From NCBI GenBank assembly GCA_014898415.1, contig RCTD01000030.1, forward strand, positions 248,001-312,000: a stretch of 64,000 bases of DNA, given 5' to 3'. Shown here piece after piece: positions 10,894 to 23,294 of the stretch; positions within the stretch are counted from its first letter, which is position 1, and the number at the start of each line of letters is the position of its first letter. Source of the stretch: Stromatinia cepivora. Its lineage: Eukaryota > Ascomycota > Leotiomycetes > Helotiales > Sclerotiniaceae. The notes under the pieces were generated by a model. That model was given only the letters and a program-made list of their open reading frames with translations, did no database searches and was not told where the DNA came from. The position numbers were made by a program, and so were the translations under genes.

Positions 10894-12786
10894 ATGGGGA
10901 TACCGCATCTAATTACATTCTTGCGACCTTATGCGACTCTGAGTTCATTGAAGGGCAAAGATATTGTGATTGATGGTCCAGGGTTAGCATATCATATTTA
11001 TCACATATGTTTGAGTACGAAGAAGTCCGCGGGGAATTATTTCGAAGCAAATCCATCTTACAAAGAGCTTGGAGAGACGGTATTAGCATGGCTGGATGGC
11101 TTGGAGAGAAGTGGCGCTGTTGTGTGAGTTCTAGACGATCAGAAGTTCCCCTTCATTGTGTTAACTATTTGTAGGAAACGGATATACTTTGATGGATTCC
11201 TACCCCCAGCCAAACTAGATGTTCGTTTCCAGAGGCTTAATCGAAATACACAGCAATTGGAAAAATATCATAAAGATTATGCATCTGGGTTAAGATATCG
11301 ACTTTCATCGACAAATCGAACCACACCTGCATCATTTCCTTTCGCATTTGCTCCCCAGCGTTCCAGCTTTACAAAACTTCCAGCATCATCCTTTCTCGTA
11401 CCTTCCATAATTGAAGCATTACAAAACTCCAACAAGTATAAAGATATTGTCGAGATTGTGCCGGGAGAAGCAGATACATTTTGTGCCAGCTATGTCAGTC
11501 AATATGGTGGAATCGTTCTCACTGGCGATTCTGACCTCTTAGTTCATGAAATTGGCACCGGCAGTTCTGTAAGCTTCTTCCAAGATGTTGAGGTCTCATC
11601 CAAGGCCGATACATGGATGTTACAGTCCCAAGTATTTCATGCTGGGTCTATCGTGACGCGATTAGGTCTTCCACCTTCTTATGGTATTCGTGCTCTTGCT
11701 TTTGAGATTATCATGGATTCCCATGGTAGCTTTTCCAAATTACTGAAACAAGCAATTACATTGGGCGCTATCAAGCAGCACAAAGGGATGTATGCAGATT
11801 TTGTCAAGGAATACTTGCCTGTTGACATTGATTTAGCTACCTTTGATTCATCTCTGGTAAAACGTTCTTTCGTGAAGACTGCTCTTCAAGCCCTTGATCC
11901 TCGTGTTTGTGAGTATGTTCTTCAATTTCCTTATTTCATGAGATGTCTCAGCCTGTCGCAGTCGTCGAGTGCCTCTCAAGATAGTGCGAAGAACATCAAC
12001 ATCTTTCTCCCATTTCTTATTGATTGTCCATCTCGAACCAATGCTTGGGAGATGTCTGCATCCATACGTCAGTTGGCATATGGTTGCATGAATTTGATAT
12101 TACCAGTCGGAGAGAGGAGAACATCAATTTTCGAACACAAAAGACAAGCCAACACGTCGCGCGGGAGGGAGTGGGAGATACTAGCTGCTTCAGACATTTC
12201 AAGAGCTTGCACGGAAGTTTTGACATTTCTTCATGAAAGCCGAATCAAACTCGAAGGGCAATGCATTGCCGATAGTTGGACCTCTATTGCATTTATACAA
12301 GACGCCGAGTGGTCAGAATCAATAGATAAGGTGAGCCTGGGCAAGAAGGTTTTGGCTGGACTCAGAATCTTAAATCCCGATGACACTTCTCCCAAAAAGA
12401 GCGAGTTGGATTGGGATAAGATACAGGTTATGGCTCAAATCCAAGCCTCCTATTACTCGTTCAGGATTTTGAAGCAGATGACGACCTTTTCGATCTTGAT
12501 TGCGGGTCGTGGATCGGTTTCTGAACCACTCTTGAAACTAAATGATTTGCTTCAAGACCTCCCAAGTCTCAATGCTCATAATGGCTTCGAGGAATTGGAC
12601 TCTAAGTTAATAATGATGAAGGAGGTGATCCTTGGAGATTCGATTCAAAAGAAAGAGTTATCAGCTGGCATTTCTGCAGAAACGTCTAAGCAAAAGAAGA
12701 AGAGGAAAAGAGACCAATTGACTTCATCTCGTATAGCAAACAAAAAGCCCACAAACCCATTTGATGTATTGGGTTCTGATTGGTGA
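10894..12786 (+). CDS. Asteroid-type XPG-like protein
   Basis: Exons 10894-11123 and 11175-12786 encode 613 residues. The start MGIPHLITFLRPYA followed by KGKDIVIDGPGLAYHIY is the XPG-N-like half of the FEN1/XPG fold. A second block, VPGEADTFCASYVSQYGGIVLTGDSD (split here as PGEAD near 190 and TGDSDLL near 208), matches the XPG-I-like half. This pairing is typical of the asteroid family (Pfam XPG_I_2), whose molecular role is poorly known; nuclease activity is not assured. The C-terminal half is helical without a recognised domain and ends in a basic stretch (KQKKKRKRD) that could be a nuclear localisation signal. Divergently paired with PRS5 over 290 bp. Mkt1-like proteins are the main alternative but are normally longer. 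Confidence 0.8.
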
Positions 12787-13903
12787 TTTGATATTCCAGT
12801 GTATCTTATTTAAAATAACTCACCGGGTAATCGAAAATTATCTGCTCTCACCATCACATGACTGTTTGCATTCACAAGCATTGTCGGTGCCATATGAACC
12901 TTCAGCTCTTCATATCAAGCCAAAAATAGCATAGATCATATATATATAACCTACCTTGAACAATAAATCACGGCACGAACAGTGGCTGATGTGGTGGCCT
13001 AATCATCTACGGATGAAGATACTAGTCGAGCAAGCAGATCAATAATCATATTGAGAGACTTTTCCCGCCTTCTTAAAATCGCTCTAGGGTTAATCATAAT
13101 GGAGAGCGATCTGACGTGAAGTGTTGGAGGGATGAGTTATGAGAGTGGTGAAAAGGGAAAGGGATAAAGCATTAGACTTGAAGTTTGGAGACATAGAGGA
13201 TAATATTGTAACACTTGGTGAGCAATAAATTTATTGTGATTGTCTAGTTGTTCTGTTGCAACCCGTCTGTACATGTAGCATATTCTGTGTAGTGCAATAC
13301 TCGAAGATACTCTCTTCTACTAGCAGTTGCATTTAACGTTTGTATTGTTGCTGTATCTCTTCATTTTTTCCAAGTATCGGGGAAAGTATCAGGGGATTTA
13401 ATGGGATATGGATACCTTGGTAGGTTTATGTAACTAGGAGTGAATGGGACAAATTCGTTTTCCGGAAGTTTGTGATGAGTGAAGCGTCTAGGCTTGTAGG
13501 GTTCTCGGTGTCTATAAGAATGAGTAAGTTTCTCTTACTGATGGAAGATTATAACAAATCCATTATCTAGAAGTGAGGTCTGTATATAGTGAAGTGTATT
13601 ATAATTCTATACACTTCCTCAGCCTTATCCATAGAATTGATTGTTAAGGTACCTATCTACCTAGTCACACTTACTTAAATTTAACTGTAAAGGTCATTCG
13701 CCATTCGGTCTTCCCTCTTTTGCTCCAGCCTGGTTATCACTGAATAGGAAAGAGAAATTTAAAACACAGTGAATTTCAAATCCTTTTCGGTTCTGGTACT
13801 TTTCCTTGTACCATAAATTCTTTACCAGCATAGTCTATTTGTTTATTTATTTTCAACCATCTGATTCAGGATTCAACCTCAACTTTTTACGACAAATGCG
13901 ATC
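12787..13903. other. Intergenic spacer
   Basis: This 1.1-kb interval shows no gene-like ORF. It is AT-rich with pyrimidine stretches close to the next start codon, as expected of a promoter and 5' UTR. Confidence 0.5.
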
Positions 13904-15800
13904 ATGACAGAAACAGATACAATCATGAATGATAGAGACGGTGGTCAACGCTTCAAAAGTGTTCTGGACGTTGAAAAGGCTCCGAATACTGTTGTCTCTT
14001 TCAGAGAAGTTATAGATATTTCATCAGATGATGAATCTGCAGACAGTGATGACCTCAACCTCGCCCAGCCGGCTCCGTCATGCACCAACACTATGAAGGT
14101 TTGTATTACTTTGAGCAGGTCATGTGCAGCGGCAGAGATTATTTGTTAATTATAGTTATTGCAGCAAGCTGGCGCTCCAGACTACATATCATTGATGGAA
14201 GGAATTTTGAATGAGCATCGTCAAGAGCATCGTCAAACAAGAGTTCAGGGAGGCAGAATCAGAAAACCAAAAGGTCCGAAGTCGATAAGCAAGAATGAAA
14301 GTATTGCCCAAAGGGTTGTTAGACGTCGTCCACTTCTGTTTGTTGAAGAGAATCGACAAAGTCAACCTCTTGTTCCCGCCCCCAACCTTCAAGGTAGAGC
14401 AGCCCGATCAGTTCATCAACCTCATGTTCCAATTCCTCAACCTAGAGAAGTTCGGTCGGGTCCAGGACAAATTCCCCAATTTGAGGGGCGTCGAATGAGA
14501 GAAGATATATACACTTACAAGAGTTTACATTCAAAGGGTAGGTATTCATTTGACTCCAATGCACAATTCAATGTACCAGCTAATTTGAGCTTTCAATGTA
14601 GTCGTTCACCAATGTCGTAGTAATAAATATCTGAGACGCCCTGATCTTCCTTGTCTACCCTTCATCCTTCAAATAACGATTCTTCGATCTCTACAAACCG
14701 CATTAGAATCTACATGCTATCGATTCGTGCAAAAATGGCTTCCTAGAATATTGGTGGCAAATGAATGGGACTGTCCAGAGAATATCGAGTTGAATTTATG
14801 GTGGAAAGCAATCGACGAATGTCATATACCCATTGAAGCCATCGGTCCTCAACCACGCCGTCAACTCAATACTATCTTCCTTCGCGTGCAAAATATTCGC
14901 CATTTTGCAGTACATAGGCTTCCGGATATTTCAATTGCTAGCATTCAGGATATGATCATAGATGCCCTCGATATCGCGGAGGTATTCCGCGACGATTCTT
15001 TGGTCCCAAAGCTCAAGCTCTGGAGAGAGAAGCTCGATTACTTTCTAAAGTTGATTAGAGACTCGCGCGGTAATTTGGATGCGGCACGTAAAATCGATTC
15101 CATCAATACTTTAAAGGAGGATAATATAAGTAGTCAGGAAAAACTACGCAAAGAGATTGAGGCTCTCAAAAATGAAATTCTGGCAAAGGAACAACAGATC
15201 AATACTTTGCAGGGAGAGTATAACACTCACCTTACGAAGGAGAACGAGATCATAAACAGAGCTCGCGCTGGTGACAGACCCATTGTCCAAGAGGCTGAGC
15301 CACTTGGAAATTTCAAATGGCTTGAAGAATGCTTCACTCTGAATCTTGACAGAGATGCACCTAATCTCAAGCCGGCAGAAAACCTTTCTGGCGAGGTCAT
15401 CCGGATACGAAGCATTGGTATCAAGCCCTTTGCCCCGGTCAGGCCTAATAACGCTGGTGTATCCAACATGAACGGAGGCAGTAGGGTTGACCCCAATGTG
15501 AGGGCTGTGACCGGTGGAAATGGGCTCACGATCAATCCTAATCTTCCTCGCAGACCTGATATCAATGGCGCTCCTCACATGGGCTTATCAAGAACAGGTA
15601 GTACACCTGCAATGAATCCCTTACCTGGAGCCAATGATAGACTGTATACTAATATACCAAAAAACTTAGTTGGTATCCCTGGTCTTGGTCGAAGAGCTGT
15701 AAGCGGTCCCATTCTTCCATCGCGTGAAAGACAACCAATTCCTGCATCAGCGGTCATTGTTGATCTTACCGAAGATGATAATGATGTTATGGTTGAATAG
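13904..15800 (+). CDS. Unknown protein with SUMO-interacting-like motifs at both ends
   Basis: Exons 13904-14098, 14165-14537 and 14602-15800 give 588 residues; the phase-1 second intron is required to join the two larger ORFs. I do not recognise the family. Near the N-terminus stands EVIDISSDDESADSDD (about 37-52), and the last residues include AVIVDLTEDDND. Both fit the SUMO-interacting motif: a hydrophobic core such as V-I-x-I/L next to Asp, Ser and Glu. The middle has a basic Arg/Lys-rich region (about 85-150), then a helical section containing RFVQKWLPRILVANEWD, a coiled coil (about 340-390, KLRKEIEALKNEI), and a Pro/Asn/Gly-rich linker. Together this suggests a nuclear scaffold that reads SUMO. 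That function is inference from motifs; the gene model is well supported by splice phases. Confidence 0.75.
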
Positions 15801-18491
15801 TGATTGTTTTTGGGTATGTTTTGTTATGGTGTTTTAGCGGTGGAGGTGATGAAGGTAATGGAGAGCGTTGTGACATCAAGTTATTAATGTCAAGTGCAGA
15901 ATAGGTTACGTACGTAGCGATGTTAAATCCTGAAAACAAAAATGAAGATTGAGATTCTAGTTTACTTTTGTACTTACCATGATTATAGGAACTTTCTTTT
16001 GGTGATGATGCTTTGAGGTGATGCGAGGACAGGTCCTTAATGTGTGGTTGGGGAGCGGGAGTTGATGTGAATGCTAGATTACGGGCTCAGCGTTGACAGA
16101 CACTGGGCTGCTAGATTATGCACTCCAAGTGAAGTCTCCGCTATGCGCATTCGCTATCTTAGAAAGGGTGTGGGTTGTGTTGAACTGTAACCTTAATTCT
16201 CCAAGTGAATTCTGAAATTCGTATGATTGTGTTAATCTGCTTTGATAATATCTTCTGATGCCGTTATATTAATCTACCTTACTCTCAAATTCTTAATATG
16301 TGTTTTGGTGGATGTTAAGAGTGCTACGTTGGTGGATGCTGGTTTTATGCGTATGAGGGAGGAGGGTAGACGGGCGGTTGAGAGGGTTGTGGGGATTTTG
16401 GGGTTTGATGTTTTGATGGAGAATGGTTGGGAGTTTGATGAGTAGTATTGAATCTGCGAGGGGATGGCGGACTTATTACGTCGACTTGATGTCGGATGCA
16501 GATAAAGGAGAGAATATTTTTGGATCTATAAGATCTTAGTGTTTGGTGGATGAATTTGATTCATCATTAAAGAAGCCCATTGCTTTTGAGTAGTATGCCC
16601 GGTATTATTCACGTCGCCTCTGCCTTTTAGATATATTGTATTTCATAGCGAAGCAGGGGTAAATCTCCGACGGCATAGCTTACGTGGCACCCTGACTCTC
16701 AAGCAACATCCATCGCGCGTACCCGAGCTATAAGCACTCCTCTCGATTCTAGACCTTCGTAACTATGGCAAATAAAAGCATCAGCGGCGGGATTTGGTCT
16801 AGACCCGATTCCGTGACTGTAAACAGCACTTCTCAATCTTCTGGCCGGGGGATCTCCGAAGAGATTGAAACCAAGGTGGTGGAATGCTTATCGAGCTCTA
16901 TTCCCTGAAATGCACAGGGGAGACTTTAATATTAGGGCAAAAACGGAGGAATGTACTTGGTTATTCTAGGTGTTTGGAGATAGAAAAGAATGGCGAGCGA
17001 TTGGGAAGGGATAGCTTGTTCAGAGCTGGATAACAGAAGATGAAGAAGTGATTGTGAAGATAATCCATAGTGATAATATTGAAACCGACATTTGTAGAAT
17101 GAAATGAAAACAAGTAGAGAAAATTTGTCCAATGCTTTGAATATACTTTAGTCAAGGCTATGAAGGATAAATAATCTGTGGCCGGTATATATCCCGGACG
17201 ATGGGAGAAGTATTAATTTAGATTTAAAATATAGTAAGTAGCTCTTACTTATTTACATCTTTGAAGCTTCCCGAAACCTCGTTGGCGTAGTTCTCCATAA
17301 ACCTCGGAATTATCGGAGGAAGACACATGTGGATGAAGCATCACTTGAGACTTCCATCAGTAATTATCTCAAGACCATCATCTTCCAATCATGTGACTTA
17401 GTCACAAACACCAGGAGAATTCCGTTTTGCACTGCTCGACATCATCACAGTCTAGACTCACTGAGAGTAGATTCGGAAATTTAATCAGTCAAGCACCAAT
17501 GTACCTACCCTACGATCATGTGATACAATCCCGCTTACAAACGATATATCAATCCTTACACACCTCTCAAAACTGTATAAATACGCCATCCCGTGATAAC
17601 CTTATGAAGGTAGCATGCTGCAAGGCGATTAGTAAACGCCTAATATCCTCCCAGTTGCACAATAATCTGCTTACGGTAAACAATAAGCTTCTTACCAAAG
17701 ATTTCAAATTCGTGCCAAGATACTAGAATCTTACCGTGCGGTATACTATACTACTAGGTATCCATGCGATGTAGTAAGAATTAGATGGAGATGAGATTGT
17801 TCATTGCTGACAATCTTGTCTACTTTGTTACTCATCAGCACAGTGGAGCCCCAAGTCTCGGTATCAACCAATAGTATGCAAGTAGTATACGTGGAAAAAT
17901 ATCCGCGATATGCAAGTGCAACCGAGATGGAAAATATGTAGCATTAATTCAATCATCGGAAAGGGTTTTTTTTCGAGAGATTTTACTCCACATTTTGATT
18001 ATAGATGGTTGTTGCTTGATTGTTTGTTGCTGAGTAAAGAATGTGCATGAGGTTTCCCACATCATTTATCCCATGTTCCAGGTGCCCGGAGAAGAAATAT
18101 CTCGTTTGAGGCGTAATGGGATGGAATAACTTTGGTATTATTGTGTGGAGCTGGGTTTTCGTGGTCGTTGGATTGTTGTGGCAATGGTTACCTATTGCCA
18201 ATGTTGCACTGCGTTTGCCGTCGGTTCTCGAACTGGAGAGCTAGAGGTTATGAACTTGTGATGGAGTGCGCTAAGGACCCGGTATTCTGATTACTTCCTT
18301 GTGAATGATGAGGTAGGTGGATCTGGATCGGTGAGATGTTGAGGGGAGGTTGTCGTCTCGAGGGCTTTTGGTGATTAAGAAGATGTGTATAAAGAGCAAG
18401 AGAGTTTCCTACATTTCCTAATCATCACCATCATCACTCATCATTATCTCCTCAGTCCAATACTTCAATTCAATCTCTATCAACAAGCAAC
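15801..18491. other. Long intergenic region
   Basis: This 2.7-kb region has no gene I can defend. A small ORF at 16242-16445 (67 codons) has a C-terminal half with some coding look (VERVVGILGFDVLMENGWEF) but no recognised family and no clear upstream exon. Bases near 18360-18490 form the promoter and 5' UTR of the hydrolase that follows. Confidence 0.4.
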
Positions 18492-19462
18492 ATGAAGTTC
18501 TCAAGCTCTATGATCTTGGCCTCTGCCATCGCCGTTGAAGGTACATCGACTTCTATTCCAACAAATCCAAGTAGGTGCTAATCAAACAACAGGATTCACA
18601 TTCGATCGTCTCAACAAGAGCGATGCCGCTCTTCTTGTAATTGATCACCAGATTGGACTCTCTCAACTTGTGAGAGATTATGATCCAGCCGTCTTCAGAC
18701 AATCACTCCTTGGACATGCAGCTCTTGGAAATCTTTTCGATCTTCCAACAATCTTGACCACTTCTGCTGAGCAAGGACCAAACAGCAATCTTCCCGAGGA
18801 AATCATCGCCGTGAGTATTGAATCTTGAGGAATGCGAAATAATGCTTACGATAATAGATGCATCCAACTGCTCCTTACATCAAACGTCAAGGAGAAGTGA
18901 ACGCATGGGATAATGCTGATTTCCGTGCCGCTGTTGAAGCGACCGGCAAGAAACAGTTAATCATTGGTGGTATTGTCACTGAAGTTTGTGAGTTTGCGCT
19001 TCCCTTCGAAAATAGATTCTGAATCTTCGTACTAATTCAAATTCATAGGTACCGCTTTCCTCGCTCTCTCACTTGTTGAGGCAGGTTATGATGTCTGGGC
19101 CAACACCGAAGCAAGTGGTACTTTCAGTGATAAATTGGCTTCGGATGCCAACCGACGCATGGAGCAAGCTGGTGTTCATCTCATGGGATTGTTTGGAATG
19201 ACCATGGATTTGATGCGAGATTGGTAAGTCACCTGTTTTGAGATAAAGAAATGGCTGCTGACTGTGGGATAGGCGAAACACCCCTGGTGCCGCAGAAGTT
19301 CTCCCATATCTTGACAAGTAAGTTCTCAAATCATCAGTTTGAAGAAGACGATACTAATAGATGTATAGATACTTGGTCCCATATTCCTTGGTTGCCCGTG
19401 CTCATGGTTATTCTATCGGAAATGGTACCATTCAGCCAGGAGAAGCCCAAATACTTCTCTAA
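18492..19462 (+). CDS. Isochorismatase-fold (YcaC-like) cysteine hydrolase, probably secreted
   Basis: Six exons: 18492-18540, 18593-18810, 18858-18987, 19049-19223, 19273-19317 and 19369-19462, giving 236 residues. All introns are 47-61 nt GT-AG and all phases close. The isochorismatase-like catalytic triad is present: Asp34 in LLVIDHQ, Lys98 in APYIKRQG, and Cys133 in IVTEVCTAF. The wider sequence (NLFDLPTILTTSAEQGPNS, VEAGYDVWANTEASGTFS) matches YcaC-type amidohydrolases rather than true isochorismatases. The first exon encodes MKFSSSMILASAIAVEG, a short hydrophobic leader that may be a signal peptide. Substrate unknown. Some secreted members of this fold in plant pathogens act on salicylate precursors, but that is not shown for this subgroup. 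Convergent with the next gene. Confidence 0.85.
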
Positions 19463-19653
19463 TTTATTTCCTCATGAAAAGTCGAAAGTCAGAGTTGGAT
19501 CATCCGGCTGTTCAAGAAAATGCCCCCCGCTGATGTATTTTCCCTTGTTCGCACAAAGGAAAATGTCCTCAGGCACATGAACTGCATCAGCTCTGCCATA
19601 AATTTTTAGATCTCCTCTTTTTACCTAGTCATTAATAAAAGCCTACTTTTAAG

Positions 19654-21047
19654 TCATATCAAATCTTCAAGTTCCCGCTTAGGAATAAACTTCTTCTGTG
19701 CACTCCCCTTTTGATCACGATCCCATGCCCATCGTTTAACAAGGCCAGCATCCAATTTACTGTCAAGCATCTTCACAACATATTCCCCGATAATTGGTAG
19801 AAATTTCCAACCATGAAAAGAACCACCAGTAGCAATATACAGATTTTGGCATCGTGGATGTGCGGAGATTATGAAATCTTGGTTGGGAGTAATTACATCC
19901 CTAATCAAAACATTAGGCTTGGAAATAGAGAAGAGCTGCTTCGTACCTACCAGCACATGCGGAAAGAATTGAATTTAAACTCTTCAGCAATTTTGCCAAA
20001 GATACCTTTCATTACTCGGTCGCATTCCTCCTGTAGACTCTTCGGGACATTATGCTGCGCTTCCTCAGATTTATTAGGTGGAGCAGATATCATGAACCCT
20101 GAACGCTCATGAAGTGCTGTGTTCTTGAGAGTGACATCTACGTAGAATTTGAGTATGCCATCGGTAGTAGGAGGAAGTACAGCGCCTGTACGAAATTCAA
20201 TACCATCATTCAATCTCTAGTTGAACAACAACTTACCTAACACTTCCCCAACTGCATGATCAAACACCGGAATATGTTTGATCCTTTCAAACTCAGTCTG
20301 ACTCAACTTGACATGACCGGATACGACTGCAGCTGCAGTAATTCGATCCCCAGCTAGGATATGGTGCATTTGTGGTGCGGAATCTGCAAGCAACTTTGCT
20401 GTACCTGCGCCGGTTGATAATATGACCCTATCAGCGCGGAAAGTCCTGCCATTCTTCGTCAATACGCCAAGACAATTACCATCCAGTGTCAAGACAAGGT
20501 TCTCCACATCTCCCTCGACAAACTTCACACCATTTGCCTTTGCCATCTCGGCCACCTTCTGAACGGCTTTCGTGGCCTCTGCCCATCCACTTCCTTCATT
20601 GATGAAGACTTCCTTTACACCTCTCCAATCCGTTCCTTCAAATAGTCCACCATACATAGCTTTCATCTCATCCGGCCCAACAATTCTTGCCTGATGATCG
20701 GAAACTCCCAATTTCTCATAATTGTCAATTATTCTTCGTCCAAGTCCTGTCTCGTCAACAATAACAAACCCGGATTCATGATAATATGGCTCATACAAAG
20801 GATTATTTCTCCACAGTTCGTGGGCTTTAAGCGCTAACTCGCAATAGAATATATCTTCATAATCGGCACGAATGATTTTGTTGTAATCATGAGAAGCAGC
20901 AAGAGAACATGGAAAGGGTGTTGAACGATCTAGAAGGGTTATGGATGAATTGGGATGTGTAAGTGAGAGATGATAAGCGGTTGATGTACCAAAAACTCCT
21001 GAACCCACGATGAGATAGGAAGTATCGATAGAGGTCTGGGACGTCAT
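19654..21047 (-). CDS. Fructosyl-amine (amadoriase-type) FAD oxidase
   Basis: Exons 21047-20237, 20185-19951 and 19900-19654 give 430 residues, the normal size for fungal fructosyl-amino-acid oxidases and sarcosine oxidases. The N-terminus carries the dinucleotide-binding VGSGVFG (14-20). The motif MCWDVITPNQDF contains Cys348 at the position used for covalent 8a-S-cysteinyl FAD linkage, and TGGSFHGWKFLP carries Lys381, equivalent to the oxygen-reactive lysine of amadoriases. The family oxidatively deglycates Amadori compounds such as fructosyl-lysine, giving glucosone, an amino acid and hydrogen peroxide. No obvious peroxisomal C-terminal SKL: the protein ends ELEDLI, so location is unclear. 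Substrate preference cannot be read here; a saccharopine- or sarcosine-type oxidase is the alternative. Confidence 0.85.
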
Positions 21048-21423
21048 TGTCGTGGTGTGATATATGCAGTAGGGTATGTAAACCTAACTCATCAACTGTA
21101 GCATTGAGCAGTGATGTTCATCACCAATTGATGAATATCGTGTGACGCTCATAAGATGCTCGCGACGTTGATTTTTGCATTGATTTTGGATGATGGAATC
21201 AAGGAGTTTTCAGGAAGATGGATAAGATAGACTGTATGCTGATTAGGTAATTCATTTGCCAGGCATCGCACTTTTGAGGCATCATTTTTAAAGAGTTTTG
21301 GCGGGGAAAATCCTTATCTTAGTGCCGGCAACCTCCGATAATATTTTCGAACTTTTGAATTTTATCAATTGGTTTTCTCGAAATTCCCATCACCAAAATT
21401 TCCCAAAATCTCACCAACACAAA
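21048..21423. promoter_or_regulatory. Divergent promoter, FAD oxidase / bystin
   Basis: 376 bp separate two divergent start codons. The bystin side is AT-rich. No known binding site is claimed. Confidence 0.45.
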
Positions 21424-22973
21424 ATGCCTAAAGCAATGAGTCCAAAAGAACTCGCAAGATCAGGAAGAAGACACAATCCTCTTGAAGCTGATTTAGTAGC
21501 AAGCGGACCACTGAAAACCAAATCCGGAAAAAGAAAGTCCAGAAATGAGGATGAGGGAGAAAAGTTTGTGGATTCAAAATCATCGCGGAGGATTTTAAAG
21601 ATAGGTCAAGAACTTGCCGATGAGGACGAAGCCGAAAATCAAGCAGCAAAACCAAATGCAGCCTTCAATTTTGATTCAAGATTTGAGGATGAGGATGAGG
21701 AAGATGAGCCAGAATTCGGAGGTGAGGATGGAGAAGAATGGGGAGATGATGATGAGGTCCCAGAATTAGTCGAATTGGCACCAGAAGATCGCGATACGTT
21801 TAGAAAGTTCTTTCCAGATAAGGTTGCTCCTCCGAAGTCATTAAATAACATTAGTTTGGGAGGGGCAGATCACGACAGTGAGGAGGATGAAAATGAAGAG
21901 GAACAAGGCACAGATTTGACCGCATTAATTTTGGAGAGGATTGCTCAATTTGAGGCGAAACAATCTGGACAACCTGGAGCGGGTCCCGCTGGTCCTCAGG
22001 ACGATGGATTTTTCGTTCATCCTAAGGTTTTAGAAGTTTACACAAAGTAAGAATCGCTCCTATCTTTCTCTTCGTAAAATACTAACAAGAAAATAGAATT
22101 GGTTTGATATTATCACGGTACAAATCGGGAAAATTACCGAAACCATTCAAGATTCTACCTACAGTACCAAATTGGGAACAAATCCTCGAAATTACCAGAC
22201 CAGACAAGTGGACACCAAATGCTTGTTACGAAGCAACAAGAATATTCGTTTCAAGAACACCGATTATCGCACAGAGGTTCGTGGAAATGGTCCTACTAGA
22301 AAAGGTCAGGGAGGATATTCACGAAACCAATCACCTGAATGTCCATCTTTTTAAGGCCTTGAAAAAGGCGCTTTATAAGCCAGCGGCATTCTTCAAGGGA
22401 TTCCTTTTCCCCTTGATCGGAAGTGGCACATGCACACTGCGCGAAGCAAGAATTATTTCCGGTGTTCTTGTACGAGTTTCTATTCCAGTTCTACATTCTG
22501 CCGCTGCGATCAAAGGGCTTTGCGACATTGCAGCTCAAGAATCATCAGCCGGGACTGAAGGTGGTGGTGCCACAAACATCTTCATCAAGGCTTTACTTGA
22601 CAAAAAATACGCCCTTCCATACCAAGTTATCGATGCATTGGTTTTCCATTTCTTAAGATTCCGAAGTGTTGACCCAGCTAGTGTTCGACCTGAAGATGTT
22701 GGATCCGGGATGGATGGTTTAAACATGCAGAATTCGAAAGATACGAAATTACCAGTCATCTGGCATCAATGTCTCCTGTCATTCGCTCAAAGATATAGAA
22801 ATGATATTACAGAAGATCAGAGAGAGTCGCTATTAGATTTAATCAATGCGAAGGGTCATTCACAAATTGGTCCTGAGGTTAGGAGGGAATTGCTTGCAGG
22901 ACGTGGTCGTGGTGTAGTTATTGAAGCCGAGGGGCAAGTTGTTGACGGTGATGATACTATGATGATAGATTAA
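21424..22973 (+). CDS. ENP1: Bystin, 40S ribosome biogenesis factor
   Basis: Needed for nuclear processing and export of the small ribosomal subunit as part of late pre-40S particles. Exons 21424-22046 and 22097-22973 give 499 residues (yeast Enp1 is 483). The N-terminal 210 residues are charged, with long acidic runs (FEDEDEEDEPEFGGEDGEEW); the bystin domain follows, with the hallmark ILSRYKSGKLPKPFKI, WTPNACYEATRIFVS, and ARIISGVLVRVSIPVLHSAA. The C-terminus is acidic. The ATG at 21424 is the start expected from the conserved MPK start region; in-frame upstream codons have no ATG nearby. Frame intact. Highly conserved single-copy gene, so the call is secure. Confidence 0.95.
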
Positions 22974-23294
22974 TTTGCTAAGGAATCCAAAAAGAGGAAT
23001 AAAAAGGAACATATACCCATTTCATTACAAGATGCAGATACATGCTTTGTTTTCATAGAGTGAAAAGAGAAAAAATTCATCCGATGTTGTTGGTGGATAG
23101 CCTCAGTAGGCAACCATAATTGCACAGCCACAACTACTCAGCTACTTACGAATACCATTGAAAACATTTTCTTTGACATTTACATCGTTTATCTACTGAT
23201 AAAAACATAGCAAGTGCAATTGCATCAATAGTGCGTTTATATTTAGTTTTGGGCGCTGCTAAACATCACAAAATACATATAACCTTACCCCAGA
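22974..23294. other. Intergenic spacer
   Basis: 321 bp between two genes in tandem. It holds the bystin 3' end and the promoter of the next gene; nothing else seen. Confidence 0.5.

Noticed and set aside
14295..14498. Second-frame ORF inside the two-SIM gene
   Set aside because: Overlaps exon 2, whose splice phases and motif order are consistent in the other frame.
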